Origin: Pedobacter sp. AK013
Lineage (GTDB): Bacteria; Bacteroidota; Bacteroidia; Sphingobacteriales; Sphingobacteriaceae
DNA length: 64,000 nucleotides
Assembly: GCF_014205835.1 (NCBI RefSeq)
Contig: NZ_JACHCQ010000020.1
Span: forward strand, 56,457 to 120,456
Direction of reading: 5' to 3'
Position 1 is the stretch's first letter, and the number at the start of each line of letters is the position of its first letter. A program made the position numbers and the translations under genes. The notes under the pieces are model-generated. The model ran no database searches and had not been told where the DNA came from. It saw only the letters and a program-made list of their open reading frames with translations. Below, one piece after another: positions 9,088 to 18,482 of the stretch.

Positions 9088-9675
9088 TTAACCTAATTTC
9101 TCTTTAACAGTACTTGTCCATAAACGATAACCCTCTTCACTTAGGTGAAGTCCGTCGTTATCGTAAAGCGTAGGGTTCGGATTACCTTCTTTGTTGAGCA
9201 TTTTCTTAAAAACATCAATAAATTTCCAATGATTATTGAGTTTAATGATTTCGCTTTCGATAAGGTTATTGGTATATCTGAACTGATCGGCCATTTGCCA
9301 ACGCGTAAGACTAGGTTTTAAGGAAATAAAATAACATGGCAGTATGCCAAACCGTTGGTTAACTTTAACCATCAACTGCAGGAAAAAAATAAATATCTCC
9401 TCTGGGTTTCTACCATCGCCAAGGTCGTTATCACCGGCATATACCACAAATGCCTTTGGCCTGTAGTCCATCATAATCCGCTCAAAAAACCATACACATG
9501 CTGCTAGTGTAGAGCCACCAAAGCCTAAATTGGTTACTTTCATGTAATCAAAATCATCTTCGAGACTATTCCACAACCGGATAGATGAGCTGCCATAGAA
9601 AATAACGCCCGGGTGCTCGCGATCTAAGCGATGTGCCCTTTCCAATTGTTTAACTTCTTCTTCGTACCAGTACAT
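9088..9675 (-). CDS. SGNH/GDSL-family hydrolase
   Basis: The protein has 195 residues, a standard single-domain SGNH length. Block I is FYGSSSIRLW, with Ser30 as the expected nucleophile in a GSS variant of GDS. Block II is NLGFGGST (Gly), block III is YAGDNDL (Asn83), and block V is DNDGLHLSEEGY with Asp174 and His177. All four catalytic positions are present. There is no signal peptide, so it is probably cytoplasmic. These enzymes hydrolyse esters (acetylated sugars, lipids). Together with the esterase gene downstream it may form a two-gene unit. Confidence 0.88.
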   Translation of the reverse strand: MYWYEEEVKQLERAHRLDREHPGVIFYGSSSIRLWNSLEDDFDYMKVTNLGFGGSTLAACVWFFERIMMDYRPKAFVVYAGDNDLGDGRNPEEIFIFFLQLMVKVNQRFGILPCYFISLKPSLTRWQMADQFRYTNNLIESEIIKLNNHWKFIDVFKKMLNKEGNPNPTLYDNDGLHLSEEGYRLWTSTVKEKLG

Positions 9676-10121
9676 ATCGCTAAAGATAAAAATATCTGCC
9701 TCTTGAAGAAATGTATTGTATGTTAAGTTTATGTTATGAGGTGCAGGTTATTGGTTCATTAGTCATTTGTTTATGGTTGATCGCCAAATTGTTTTTAGCG
9801 ACCGTTTAAATCTTTTTTCTGTTAACTTCTTAATGGTAATGAGTATGGAAACTGGTTAATTGGTGATTTGTTCATTGGTACATTCATAAAAAGCCCAGAC
9901 ATAATGCCTTGAATTTCTTAATGGTTAGGAAATAAAAATGCAGAGAATAGAGTCAAGCTTATTTTTTTCCTGAGTCATCCCACTATTATAAGGAATGGCT
10001 AATCATTTAACAGAAAATTGCTAACTGTTAATTGGTAAACTGACTGTAGATTTTTTTAATTCATGCGCGTTGCCTCCCGAGCAATTTTCAGCTGGGATTT
10101 TAAACTTTAACTAGTTAAAGA
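9676..10121. other. Spacer with degenerate T/G-rich text, no gene seen
   Basis: No supported reading frame. The stretch holds loosely repeated phrases such as GGTTCATTAGTCATTTG, TGGTTAATTGGTGATTTG and TTCATTGGTACATTCAT. Similar text occurs near 58095, so this may be decayed simple repeat. Confidence 0.4.
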
Positions 10122-10292
10122 CTACTCACTGTAGTTCCTCTTATTAGCAGCATAAATATGGTACCAGATGTACAGAATCCATATTAACACCACTGTGCTA
10201 TAAACCAATTCGGGCTCAAATGAATCCCTTGTAGTTAATAACGCAATGGAGGAGATCAGGGCAGCCAGGAAGAAATAAAGAATATTTTTCAT
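10122..10292 (-). CDS. Small membrane protein (56 aa), unknown function
   Basis: On the minus strand a 56-codon frame runs from ATG at 10292 to TAG at 10122. The product begins MKNILYFFLAALISSIALL, a clear hydrophobic segment. A short polar linker (TTRDSFEPEL) leads to a second segment rich in Val/Leu/Ile/Trp/Tyr (VYSTVVLIWILYIWYHIY), and the protein ends with AANKRNYSE. The two-helix hairpin layout, basic end and normal codon use suggest a real small membrane protein and not chance. I do not recognise a family. It stands alone in a spacer of about 1.1 kb. Confidence 0.55.
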   Translation of the reverse strand: MKNILYFFLAALISSIALLTTRDSFEPELVYSTVVLIWILYIWYHIYAANKRNYSE

Positions 10293-10762
10293 AACGTACT
10301 GATTTAATGAATGTTGGATTTAGTAAATATAATAAAATATCTCCTTAGAATCAATTGTTTGTGGAAATAAATTACTAGAATATGATAAAATGACTTAATT
10401 ATCTCTTTTATTTGGTGTTTTATGTTCATTTGTCTGTATTTTAATTAGTTAAGAGCTTAATAATTGATTGATTGTGGTGCTGAAATACTTGAATTTTAGT
10501 TTTGAACCGAATTTAAAACAAGCTTCAATTTAGAAGACGTTTGTAAAGCTGTTTTACTTTAAAATCAAGCGAAAAATTAATTTAAAATTGAGGATTATTA
10601 TGCTGTTGATAGATCAAAACAGATAGTTGGTTTTAATTCGGTGAAAAATGAGGTAATTGGATAATAAGTGGGTAGAACATCATAAAATTGTGGCATTGGG
10701 AGATTTATAATTTTTTGTAAGTTTACCCGACACAACCAACCAAGAAACAAGAACACACACAA
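10293..10762. other. AT-rich spacer upstream of the 868-aa cytochrome protein
   Basis: I see no gene. The last 30 bases before the start at 10763 are almost free of T and G (ACAACCAACCAAGAAACAAG), a C/A-rich unstructured leader like that of nirB. TATAATTTTTTG (around 10707) resembles a promoter but does not fit TAnnTTTG exactly. Confidence 0.4.
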
Positions 10763-13369
10763 ATGATTAAATTTTCTTTAAGCTTAATTTCTTTTACACT
10801 AGTTTTTTTTGGATTAAAAAACTTTTTTAGCGAACCAAAGATACAACGCGTATCACCTCCCGAATTAACGATAACCAACTTTGCCGGACCAGATGTTACA
10901 CCCAGCCCAGCCTGTTTAGCGGTAGCACCAACCGGAGAAGTATATGTTGGTGTTGATATGATCGGCTCTTTAGGTAAAGATCCCGGTAAAGGACATATCC
11001 TTAAATTGATAGATAAGGATAACGATGGTAAAATGGACGAACATGTAGATTTTGCTGAAGTAGATAATCCACGTGGCATTATTGTTCAAGGCAATCAGGT
11101 TTACGTATTACATACCACTTTTTCTAAAGAAACAAAACAAGCTACGGGCATGAATTTGGTTGTTTTTGAAGATAAAGATGGCGACGGAAAAGCCGATGGA
11201 CCCGAAAAACCGCTTATTGAGCATATTAGTAATGCCAAATATATTCGCGAACGTGGTACCGATCATGCTACGAATGGTATAAGGATGGGCATTGATGGAT
11301 GGATTTACATTTCTGTAGGAGATTTTGGATTCCATGATGCGGTAGATCGTTCTGGTAAAAAATTAACCATGTTAGGCGGCGGGATTATACGTGTTCGCCC
11401 TGACGGAACTGAAATGGAAGTATATACACACGGTACACGTAATGTTTATGATGTAGCTATCGACCCTTACATGAACGTTTTTACGAGAGAAAACACCAAT
11501 GACGGCGGCGGATGGAATGTTCGTTTCTCTCATCACATACAATCTGGCGAATATGGCTATCCGGTTTTATTTCAGAATTTTACCGACGAAATTATTCCGG
11601 CACTTGCCGATTTGGGTGGAGGTTCGGGTACTGGGGCATTATATATGGATGAACCAAACTGGCCTGAACAATATAACCATGTACCAATGATGGCCGATTG
11701 GGGCAGAAGCATGCTTTATATTCATCGAGTAACTACTGATGGTCCAACTTTTACGCAAAAAGACGAAGAATTTATTAAACTACCGCAGATAACAGACCTT
11801 GATGTAGATGGCTCAGGAAGACTATATCTGTCGGCTTGGGATGGTGCAGGTTATTCTGGCAGTCCGAATAAAGGCTACGTTGTTCGTGCAGTGCCAAACA
11901 ATTGGACCTACAAAGCTTTTCCTGATGTTAAAAAAGCTTCAATTAAAAAACTAACTGAACTACTTAAATCCAATAGTGCAGTGGGCCGTTTAACGGCTTC
12001 GCAAGAATTGGTTTCGCGCAATGATAAACAAGCTGTTTCAGCAGCTTTAAAAGTTGCTTCCGATCAGAGTTTAGCACTCGATGTCCGTATAGCTGGCCTG
12101 TATACCTATGCACAGCTGACCAAAGAAAATGGTATTACAACCTTAGTTGAATTTACTAAAGATAAAGCAATTAAGGAATTTGCGTTAAAAGCACTTGCTG
12201 ATCGTAAAGCCAATATAGATAAAGTGCCGGTTGAACCATTTTTAGAAGGATTAAAAGATCCTTCTCTTCGTGTTCAGGCAGCTTCTGTAATTGGTTTAAA
12301 CCGTTTGGGCAGGGTAGAAGTTGCCAATGTACTTTTACAAACCAAGGTGCCCGCTTCATTTACAGCACCTGAAAAAGGTACCGAAGGACCGCATGCAACA
12401 CCAAATTCAGCCATTATTTTACCCCATTTAGCGGTTAGGGCTTTAGTTGATCTTCAAGCAGTAGATGCTTTACTTGCAGCAGTTAAAACCGAAAATGCTA
12501 CCCTGGCGCTTTGGGCATTACGTTATATGCATACCGAAAAAGTGGTTAACGGACTGATCGAAAACTATAAACAATCGTCTGATGAAAAATTAAAACAGCA
12601 GATCTTGGTTACCTTGGGCCGTTTGTATAAAAAAGAAATCGCCTACGATGCTACCTGGTGGTGGGGTACACGTCCCGATTCACACGGACCATATTTTAAG
12701 GCCGTTTCATGGGAAGGTTCTCCTATTATTGAGAAATTCCTGAAAGAAGAGGCTACAAAAGCCGGAGCGAAGGGAAAACAATTTTATGTTGATTTGAATG
12801 CCCGCCAAAGGATGGATATCCCTGAATTTGCCGAAGAAGAAAAAGTAGCTACAGCCGAAGAGCCAAAAATTGATCTGGATAAAATTAAAAACAAAAAAGG
12901 TCAGGTGGGTAAATCATCTATCGAAGATGTATTGCTGGCCATCAATAAATTACAGGGCGATCCCTTAAAAGGAAGAAACATCTTTAATAACCAGGGATGT
13001 ATTGCCTGCCATAGTTTAAGTAAAAGCGAGAAAATGAAAGGTCCTTTTATGGGGCAGATTGGTTCTATTATGAACCGTGAGCAGATTGCAGAATCGATAT
13101 TAAAACCCAATGCTTCTATCTCTCAGGGCTTTGCAACTGTAATGATTACTGCAAAAGGCGATCGTACCTATATGGGCTTTATTACGGAAGAAACAGCTGC
13201 TAAAGTAGTGGTTCGTAATATTGCAGGAGAAGTTTTTACCATTAAAGCGGGCGATATCCTGTCGAGAAAAGAAATGGAAACTTCGATGATGCCTGAAGGC
13301 TTAGCTAATTCATTATCGTACGAAGAACTGGCTTCGCTAGTTTCTTTCTTATCTGAGCAGAAGAAATAG
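10763..13369 (+). CDS. Large secreted c-type cytochrome: beta-propeller dehydrogenase-like domain, HEAT repeats and CxxCH heme domain
   Basis: The 868-residue protein has an N-terminal hydrophobic export signal. Residues about 40-400 form a glucose/sorbosone-dehydrogenase-like six-bladed propeller. Two acidic loops inside it (DKDNDGKMDEH and EDKDGDGKADG) look like calcium sites. Residues about 400-640 are helical HEAT-like repeats. From about 725 a monoheme cytochrome c domain carries CIACH (Cys746, Cys749, His750), and a methionine near KGPFMG or MMPEG could be the second ligand. This architecture matches the 'membrane-bound dehydrogenase / PVC-type heme' families common in Planctomycetes and present in Bacteroidota. 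It presumably oxidises a sugar or alcohol in the periplasm; substrate and cofactor are unknown. A lyase gene follows 25 bases downstream. Confidence 0.85.
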   Translation: MIKFSLSLISFTLVFFGLKNFFSEPKIQRVSPPELTITNFAGPDVTPSPACLAVAPTGEVYVGVDMIGSLGKDPGKGHILKLIDKDNDGKMDEHVDFAEVDNPRGIIVQGNQVYVLHTTFSKETKQATGMNLVVFEDKDGDGKADGPEKPLIEHISNAKYIRERGTDHATNGIRMGIDGWIYISVGDFGFHDAVDRSGKKLTMLGGGIIRVRPDGTEMEVYTHGTRNVYDVAIDPYMNVFTRENTNDGGGWNVRFSHHIQSGEYGYPVLFQNFTDEIIPALADLGGGSGTGALYMDEPNWPEQYNHVPMMADWGRSMLYIHRVTTDGPTFTQKDEEFIKLPQITDLDVDGSGRLYLSAWDGAGYSGSPNKGYVVRAVPNNWTYKAFPDVKKASIKKLTELLKSNSAVGRLTASQELVSRNDKQAVSAALKVASDQSLALDVRIAGLYTYAQLTKENGITTLVEFTKDKAIKEFALKALADRKANIDKVPVEPFLEGLKDPSLRVQAASVIGLNRLGRVEVANVLLQTKVPASFTAPEKGTEGPHATPNSAIILPHLAVRALVDLQAVDALLAAVKTENATLALWALRYMHTEKVVNGLIENYKQSSDEKLKQQILVTLGRLYKKEIAYDATWWWGTRPDSHGPYFKAVSWEGSPIIEKFLKEEATKAGAKGKQFYVDLNARQRMDIPEFAEEEKVATAEEPKIDLDKIKNKKGQVGKSSIEDVLLAINKLQGDPLKGRNIFNNQGCIACHSLSKSEKMKGPFMGQIGSIMNREQIAESILKPNASISQGFATVMITAKGDRTYMGFITEETAAKVVVRNIAGEVFTIKAGDILSRKEMETSMMPEGLANSLSYEELASLVSFLSEQKK

Positions 13370-13394
13370 TTTCACGTAGTTAAATTTGATAAGT

Positions 13395-15287
13395 ATGGTA
13401 GCGCCTATTAAAAAAAATCAGCTTGTCACAATTATATTTACCATTATAACCTTGTTTTGCTCAACGCTTGCAGTAGGGCAAAACAAGGAAATTGATTCCG
13501 CTTTTCAGATGCCTTCGCATCCAAGGTTGTTGATGAGCTATGACCTTGAAAAACAGATATTAGAAAATGTAAAACACGATGGTAAGTTTAAACAAATCCA
13601 TCAAGCCATACTATCAGAAGCAGATCGCGTTTTAAATAAATCGGTATTGGAGCGGGTAATGATCGGTAAACGTTTGCTTGATGTATCAAGAGAAGCACTT
13701 AAAAGGATTTATTACCTTTCTTATGCTTTTAGGCTTAGCCACAATAAAAAGTATGCTGCAAGAGCAGAAAAAGAATTGCTTGCGGTATCGGGCTTTAAAG
13801 ATTGGAATCCAAGTCATTTTCTGGATGTTGGTGAAATGACAATGGCTTTGTCAATAGGCTACGATTGGTTATATCAGGATTTACCACAATCAACAAGAAA
13901 TATAGTCGCCCTTGCCATTCTCGAAAAAGGAATACAGCCTTCAACAGACAATAAGTATAATAACTGGTTAAATATTACCAATAACTGGAATCAGGTATGC
14001 AATGCGGGCATTTCATTTGGTGCAATAGCTACTTTTGAAGAACACCCAGCCTTATCGGCTAAACTTATTAACCGGGCAATAAAAAGTGTAATCTTACCCA
14101 TGAAACAATATGCTCCGGATGGTGCTTATCCCGAAGGCTATGGGTACTGGGAATATGGTACTACTTTTAATGTGATGTTTATCAGTGCATTGGAAGGTGT
14201 TTTTCATCAGGATTTTGACTTAAGCACTCAGCCTGGTTTTCTTAAAACGGCTGATTACCTGGATAATATGATGGCCCCTTCGGGCAGGCCTTTTAATTAT
14301 TCAGACAGCGGACCCAATGCTGAATTTAATCCTGCACTTTTTTGGTTTGCATCAAAATTGAACGATCCTGGTATACTCTGGATAACCCAAAAACAACTTG
14401 ATGAGCAAATGCCATTAAAGAATAGGTTATTGCCATCAGCAATGATATGGGGTGCAAAACTATCGCTGAACAACATTCGTCCTAAAAATACTAAATTTTG
14501 GATCGGAAATGGTCCAAATCCGGTTGCCTTGATGCGAAGTTCGTGGACAGATCCGCTGGCTACCTTTGTGGGCTTTAAAGCTGGTTCGCCATCAGTTAGT
14601 CATGGTCATATGGATGTGGGATCTTTCATCATGGAATCGCAAGGTATACGTTGGGCAATGGATTTTGGAATGCAGAATTATGAATCTCTCGAATCAAAGG
14701 GTATTAACCTGTGGGACAGTAAACAAAATGCGCAGCGATGGAAGATATTCCGTTATAATAATTTTGCACACAATACCCTTTCAATCGATAGTACTTTGCA
14801 AAATGTTAGGGGAGATGCTGCTTTTATCAGCTATTCAGATAATAACCAGTTTATGAACGCAGTTGCCGATCTGAGCGCCTTATATGCCGATAAACTAAAG
14901 AAATCGATAAGAGGCGTAGCCTTGATCGATAAAAAAACGGTGCTGATCCGCGATGAAATAACTGTAGGAAATACTGATGTTACACTTCGGTGGTCGATGG
15001 TTACGCCTGCAACAGTGCAAATTATTAACGAGCATACCATTGAATTAAGTTATAAAAACAAAAAATGTTATCTCACTGTGGATGCCGAAAGCGAAGTTAA
15101 AATGAAAACCTGGTCAACAGACCCAGTTACAGATTATGATGCTAAAAATCCGGGAACTTCTATTGCAGGATTCGAAGTAAGACTCAAAGCCGATAGTAAA
15201 CAGGCCATATCTGTTTTTCTGGATGCAGGGAATCTACCAGAAAAAAACTTTTCTGCTAAACTAATTGTCAGCTGGGCCAAAAAATAA
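13395..15287 (+). CDS. Secreted heparinase II/III-family polysaccharide lyase
   Basis: From the ATG at 13395 the protein has 630 residues. The longer frame would start with TTG at 13386, which is less likely. A signal peptide ends near AVGQNK. Residues about 40-360 form an alpha/alpha toroid with NNWNQVCNAG and YPEGYGYWEYG (from Tyr245), the position of the catalytic Tyr region in PL12/PL15/PL17/PL21 enzymes. The beta-sandwich half begins around HGHMDVGSF (His403), the hallmark of heparinase II/III-like proteins. These lyases cleave uronic-acid polysaccharides by beta-elimination. The PL family and substrate (heparin, alginate, oligouronide) cannot be decided by eye. It follows the cytochrome gene at 25 bases, probably in one operon. 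Confidence 0.85.
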   Translation: MVAPIKKNQLVTIIFTIITLFCSTLAVGQNKEIDSAFQMPSHPRLLMSYDLEKQILENVKHDGKFKQIHQAILSEADRVLNKSVLERVMIGKRLLDVSREALKRIYYLSYAFRLSHNKKYAARAEKELLAVSGFKDWNPSHFLDVGEMTMALSIGYDWLYQDLPQSTRNIVALAILEKGIQPSTDNKYNNWLNITNNWNQVCNAGISFGAIATFEEHPALSAKLINRAIKSVILPMKQYAPDGAYPEGYGYWEYGTTFNVMFISALEGVFHQDFDLSTQPGFLKTADYLDNMMAPSGRPFNYSDSGPNAEFNPALFWFASKLNDPGILWITQKQLDEQMPLKNRLLPSAMIWGAKLSLNNIRPKNTKFWIGNGPNPVALMRSSWTDPLATFVGFKAGSPSVSHGHMDVGSFIMESQGIRWAMDFGMQNYESLESKGINLWDSKQNAQRWKIFRYNNFAHNTLSIDSTLQNVRGDAAFISYSDNNQFMNAVADLSALYADKLKKSIRGVALIDKKTVLIRDEITVGNTDVTLRWSMVTPATVQIINEHTIELSYKNKKCYLTVDAESEVKMKTWSTDPVTDYDAKNPGTSIAGFEVRLKADSKQAISVFLDAGNLPEKNFSAKLIVSWAKK

Positions 15288-15393
15288 ATAAGCGCAATTG
15301 CTAATGTGTTCCAGCGCTACGTGCTAAGGCTTGATTTACTGATAATTCTTTTTAAAAGTATACTAATAAATATTTTATTGTTATCGTCGAGCA

Positions 15394-15410
15394 ATTTTTA
15401 TCATAAAAAT
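15394..15410. promoter_or_regulatory. Perfect AT-rich palindrome upstream of cysE
   Basis: ATTTTTAT-C-ATAAAAAT is a perfect 8-bp inverted repeat with a one-base spacer, about 100 bases before cysE. A close relative lies between nirB and cobA at 57248-57263. It could be an operator, but AT-rich palindromes also arise by chance. Confidence 0.35.
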
Positions 15411-15508
15411 GCACCGGTTGTTTTGGTTTAAAAAAACAAAACTTACATTTAGCGATTAAATCTATATACCCAGTCGATGAGCAGATCGGGCAGGTATAAC
15501 CACCAGTT

Positions 15509-16321
15509 ATGGAAGACCATTTTTTTAAACAAATTATTAAGAATCCTCTTGAACAACCAAATATTCCGCCCAATGAAGTAATATCCCTATGGGCAGAAAA
15601 GCTAATTCAAGTACTTTTTCCTGAAAATTCCCCTAAAGTATTTTCGACGATTATAGAAGTAAAGAAATACATTACTGTTTTGGAGCTTGAGCTTTACGAT
15701 ATCATATCAGCAAGTTGTAAGCTTAAAAATAATGAATGTAAAAATGCAGCCGGTCAGTTTTTTGAAAAACTACCAGAGCTTTACCGTGTATTGAATACCG
15801 ACATTGTAGCCATTTACGAAGGTGATCCGGCAGCACAAAGCAGGTTTGAGGTAATTAGAACCTACCCTGGATTTTATGCCATCTGTTTCTATAGGATTGC
15901 CCATATGCTTTATAATTTTAGTATACCGTTGGTTCCGAGGATACTTACCGAATATGCCCATTCTAAAACAGGTATTGATATTCATCCTGCAGCCAGTATT
16001 GGCGAGTACTTTCATATTGATCATGGAACTGGGATTGTTATTGGCGAAACCACTACAATAGGCCGTTATGTGAAACTTTATCAGGGGGTAACACTTGGTG
16101 CTTTGAGTGTTAAAAAAACATTGGCAGGTAGCAAACGTCACCCAACAGTAGAAGATAGAGTAGTTATCTACTCAGGTGCAACCATATTGGGGGGCGAAAC
16201 CATCATCGGGCACGATAGTATCATCGGGGGTAACGTATGGCTTACAGAGAGTATCCCGGCTTTTTCTACGGCTTACCATTCTCCAATAATTACCATTAGA
16301 AACCATAAAGAAACCAATTAA
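15509..16321 (+). CDS. cysE: Serine O-acetyltransferase (EpsC/CysE type)
   Basis: The 270-residue protein carries an N-terminal helical domain (about 1-150) and a C-terminal left-handed beta-helix of hexapeptide repeats. Diagnostic SAT residues are in [19 protein letters not shown] and [22 protein letters not shown]. The catalytic His lies in the HIDHG segment, and the acetyl-CoA/serine loop follows. The long N-terminal part is typical of the Bacteroidota EpsC-type enzymes. It makes O-acetylserine from serine and acetyl-CoA. cysM starts 10 bases downstream, so the two steps of cysteine synthesis are encoded as one operon. A perfect palindrome lies about 100 bases upstream. Confidence 0.93.
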   Translation: MEDHFFKQIIKNPLEQPNIPPNEVISLWAEKLIQVLFPENSPKVFSTIIEVKKYITVLELELYDIISASCKLKNNECKNAAGQFFEKLPELYRVLNTDIVAIYEGDPAAQSRFEVIRTYPGFYAICFYRIAHMLYNFSIPLVPRILTEYAHSKTGIDIHPAASIGEYFHIDHGTGIVIGETTTIGRYVKLYQGVTLGALSVKKTLAGSKRHPTVEDRVVIYSGATILGGETIIGHDSIIGGNVWLTESIPAFSTAYHSPIITIRNHKETN

Positions 16322-16331
16322 ATATTAAAAT

Positions 16332-17204
16332 ATGGCAGGAATAATCGATCTGATCGGAAATACACCAATGGCTGAACTTCAAAAGCTGAATATTAACCCC
16401 GCTGTACGGGTATTTGCCAAATTAGAAGGGAACAATCCGGGCGGTAGTGTTAAAGACAGGGCGTCGCTCAATATGATCAGAAGTGCAATAGAACGTGGCG
16501 ATGTAGCTCCCGGAACTAAATTGGTGGAGGCCACAAGTGGTAATACCGGAATCGCATTAGCCATGATTGCAAGTTTATATAACTTAGAAATTGAACTGGT
16601 TATGCCAGCCAATTCTACGCGCGAACGTAAAGTAACTATGGAAGCTTTTGGCGCAAAAGTAACGTTGTTAGAAAGTATAGAAGAATGCAGAGATTATGCA
16701 GAAGAAAAAGGCATTTCAAAAGGGTATTTTTTATTAAATCAATTTGCAAATCCGGATAATTATATGGCGCATTATAAAACAACCGGACCAGAAATATGGA
16801 GAGATACCGAAGGGCAGGTTACACATTTTGTAAGCGCTATGGGAACAACAGGAACCATTATGGGCTGTTCGAGATTTTTTAAGGAAAAAAATAATAATAT
16901 TCAGATTGTGGGCTGCCAACCTACTGAAGGGGCTTCTATTCCAGGTATCAGGCGTTGGCCTGAAGAATATTTACCAAAAATATTCGATCCGCTGAGGGTA
17001 GATCGTGTAATGGATATTGCGCAGGAAGAAGCAACTTTAATGTCGAGAAGAATGGCTAAAGAAGAAGGTTTATTTGCAGGTATGAGCTCTGGAGGTGCCT
17101 GCGCAGCTGCTTTGAAGCTTGCTGGCGAGCTGGATAAGGGAACCATTGTTTTTATCGCCTGCGATCGGGGAGATCGCTACCTAAGCAGCGATCTTTTTGG
17201 TTAA
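16332..17204 (+). CDS. cysM: Cysteine synthase B (O-acetylserine sulfhydrylase)
   Basis: The protein has 290 residues and is a fold-type II PLP enzyme. The PLP lysine is in NNPGGSVKDRAS (Lys41). TSGNTG (substrate loop) and GTTGTIMG (phosphate loop) follow. The order and the CysM-like length and start (MAGIIDLIGNTPM) distinguish it from threonine synthase. It converts O-acetylserine plus sulfide (or thiosulfate for CysM) to cysteine in the cytoplasm. It forms an operon with cysE. The next gene converges with a gap of 10 bases. The subtype CysM over CysK is chosen from similarity to the CysM group and is slightly less certain than the activity. Confidence 0.92.
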   Translation: MAGIIDLIGNTPMAELQKLNINPAVRVFAKLEGNNPGGSVKDRASLNMIRSAIERGDVAPGTKLVEATSGNTGIALAMIASLYNLEIELVMPANSTRERKVTMEAFGAKVTLLESIEECRDYAEEKGISKGYFLLNQFANPDNYMAHYKTTGPEIWRDTEGQVTHFVSAMGTTGTIMGCSRFFKEKNNNIQIVGCQPTEGASIPGIRRWPEEYLPKIFDPLRVDRVMDIAQEEATLMSRRMAKEEGLFAGMSSGGACAAALKLAGELDKGTIVFIACDRGDRYLSSDLFG

Positions 17205-17214
17205 GCAAAAATTA

Positions 17215-17604
17215 TTAATCTTGTTGGGCCTTTTTTGATAAAAGCATCCGAACCCTTTGAGTAATGGCATCCATTTCAAAGGGTTTTTCTATATAATCAT
17301 CCCAATGTGTTTTGTAATAAGCGCTATTATGAATGCCATTGCGTGCCGACATGAGTAGGATAGGAATGGAACTATGAACAGATAGCTTTAATTCTGTACA
17401 TATCGCCCTTCCATCGGTCACGCCAAGCAAAGTATCCATTAAAATAATATCGGGTTGGAAGGCAGCAATTTTGGCGTGTAAATCCATCGCATTGGAAAGA
17501 TTCATGGTAATATAGCCCTCAAATTCGAAGATCATCTTTATGGCATCAAGTGTTGCAGGGTGATCTTCGATAATTAATATTTTTGGTTGGGATATTGAGA
17601 ACAT
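17215..17604 (-). CDS. Single-domain response regulator (CheY-like receiver)
   Basis: The 129-residue protein is one receiver domain without an output domain. The acidic pocket is IIEDH (Glu13-Asp14), the phospho-acceptor is DIILMD (Asp57), the Ser/Thr switch is LLMSAR, and the conserved lysine is IEKPF (Lys107). It presumably relays phosphate or works by protein contacts. It lies 16 bases downstream of the small IS3-OrfA-like gene on the same strand, and the 7TMR-DISM sensor lies further upstream on the same strand. That sensor lacks a kinase domain, so a kinase must be elsewhere. Confidence 0.9.
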   Translation of the reverse strand: MFSISQPKILIIEDHPATLDAIKMIFEFEGYITMNLSNAMDLHAKIAAFQPDIILMDTLLGVTDGRAICTELKLSVHSSIPILLMSARNGIHNSAYYKTHWDDYIEKPFEMDAITQRVRMLLSKKAQQD

Positions 17605-17620
17605 TTTTTTGTATTAGTAA

Positions 17621-17938
17621 TTAAGGAAAGCTAAGATTACCTGTTCCTCGTTTTTTTAACAATAACTCAAATATTTTCGAGTCCGTTCTGGTAAGGCTAT
17701 CAAGAGAATTACGCAAGCTCTGGTTCACCAAACTTAAATTGGTGAACATGGTTCTGAGCGTTTCGTTTTCATCCCTTAGTTCTAAAAGTTCATTGGCGAT
17801 GCTGCCGAAATCTCTAATCCAGCTGTCGAAACAATTTTTATCAATTTCTAGAGCAATACAAATTTCCTCGGGATCTCTGCCGTTGTAAAATTCTTGGATG
17901 CTGCCAATAATTTTAGCAGGTGTGTTGTTCGGTTTCAT
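17621..17938 (-). CDS. Stand-alone IS3-family OrfA-like protein (HTH plus leucine-zipper), possibly domesticated
   Basis: The 105-residue protein has a helix-turn-helix-like N-terminal half (PEEICIALEIDKNCFDSWI) followed by a heptad-rich helix (ELLELRDENETLRTMFTNLS). The order and the final phrase LSLVNQSLRNSL match the 'LKRMVADLSLDNQALKDVL' pattern at the end of IS3-type OrfA transposase proteins. No OrfB integrase frame and no terminal inverted repeats are seen next to it. Its frame is intact and lies 16 bases upstream of a receiver gene. It is either an IS remnant or a DNA-binding protein recruited from OrfA. Function is unknown. Confidence 0.6.
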   Translation of the reverse strand: MKPNNTPAKIIGSIQEFYNGRDPEEICIALEIDKNCFDSWIRDFGSIANELLELRDENETLRTMFTNLSLVNQSLRNSLDSLTRTDSKIFELLLKKRGTGNLSFP

Positions 17939-18482
17939 GGTTGGTTTCTGGATGCTGTTGTGCAGAAGGCTAAACCGTCCCCTGTCTAGACCTCCTGCGG
18001 CACAGCATTTTATTTTAAAAATTTTCGTTAAGGGATAGGGACAAAGAAATATAGCGTTTAAGGCTTATCAAAATTTTTGTCTACGCAGTTATACGCATCA
18101 ACTTTAAGTGTTTGTTTTTCAGTAAGAAAGATAAAATGTAATTGGTGTTTGGTTCATTATATATAGTTTTTGATGAATTAGCGTTCTAAATAAGCCATGC
18201 CGTCAGGCGTGTAACAAATCATCCCGGAAAAGACCGTTTCTGTCGACATGGCTAAAATATAAGTACAACCCAGACAAAAGCATTAAGTCTGTTCGGTTAA
18301 AAAACGGTATCGCACCGCGTGCACTCTATATAGCTATATGCAAAGAGGGTGCGGCAGGTTGTTTTGGTTGATACTCATTTCTACGCATGAGTATATAAGT
18401 TATTGTAATATAGGATGTTATATTGTTTTTGATATTTTTTTATTAAGATAATAGCAAGGAAAAAACTATTTATTTTTGTATA
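17939..18482. other. Spacer with a hairpin and a weak minus-strand terminator
   Basis: No gene seen. An imperfect hairpin (GTGCACTCT with AGAGGGTGC) surrounds the 12-bp palindrome ATATAGCTATAT near 18320-18351. On the minus strand CGGT-GCGAT-ACCG followed by six T (18299-18317 in plus coordinates) could weakly terminate the upstream sensor gene. The rest is unremarkable AT-rich sequence. Confidence 0.4.

Noticed and set aside
17621..17938. Intact IS3 insertion sequence
   Set aside because: No OrfB, no terminal inverted repeats and no target duplication are visible around the OrfA-like gene.
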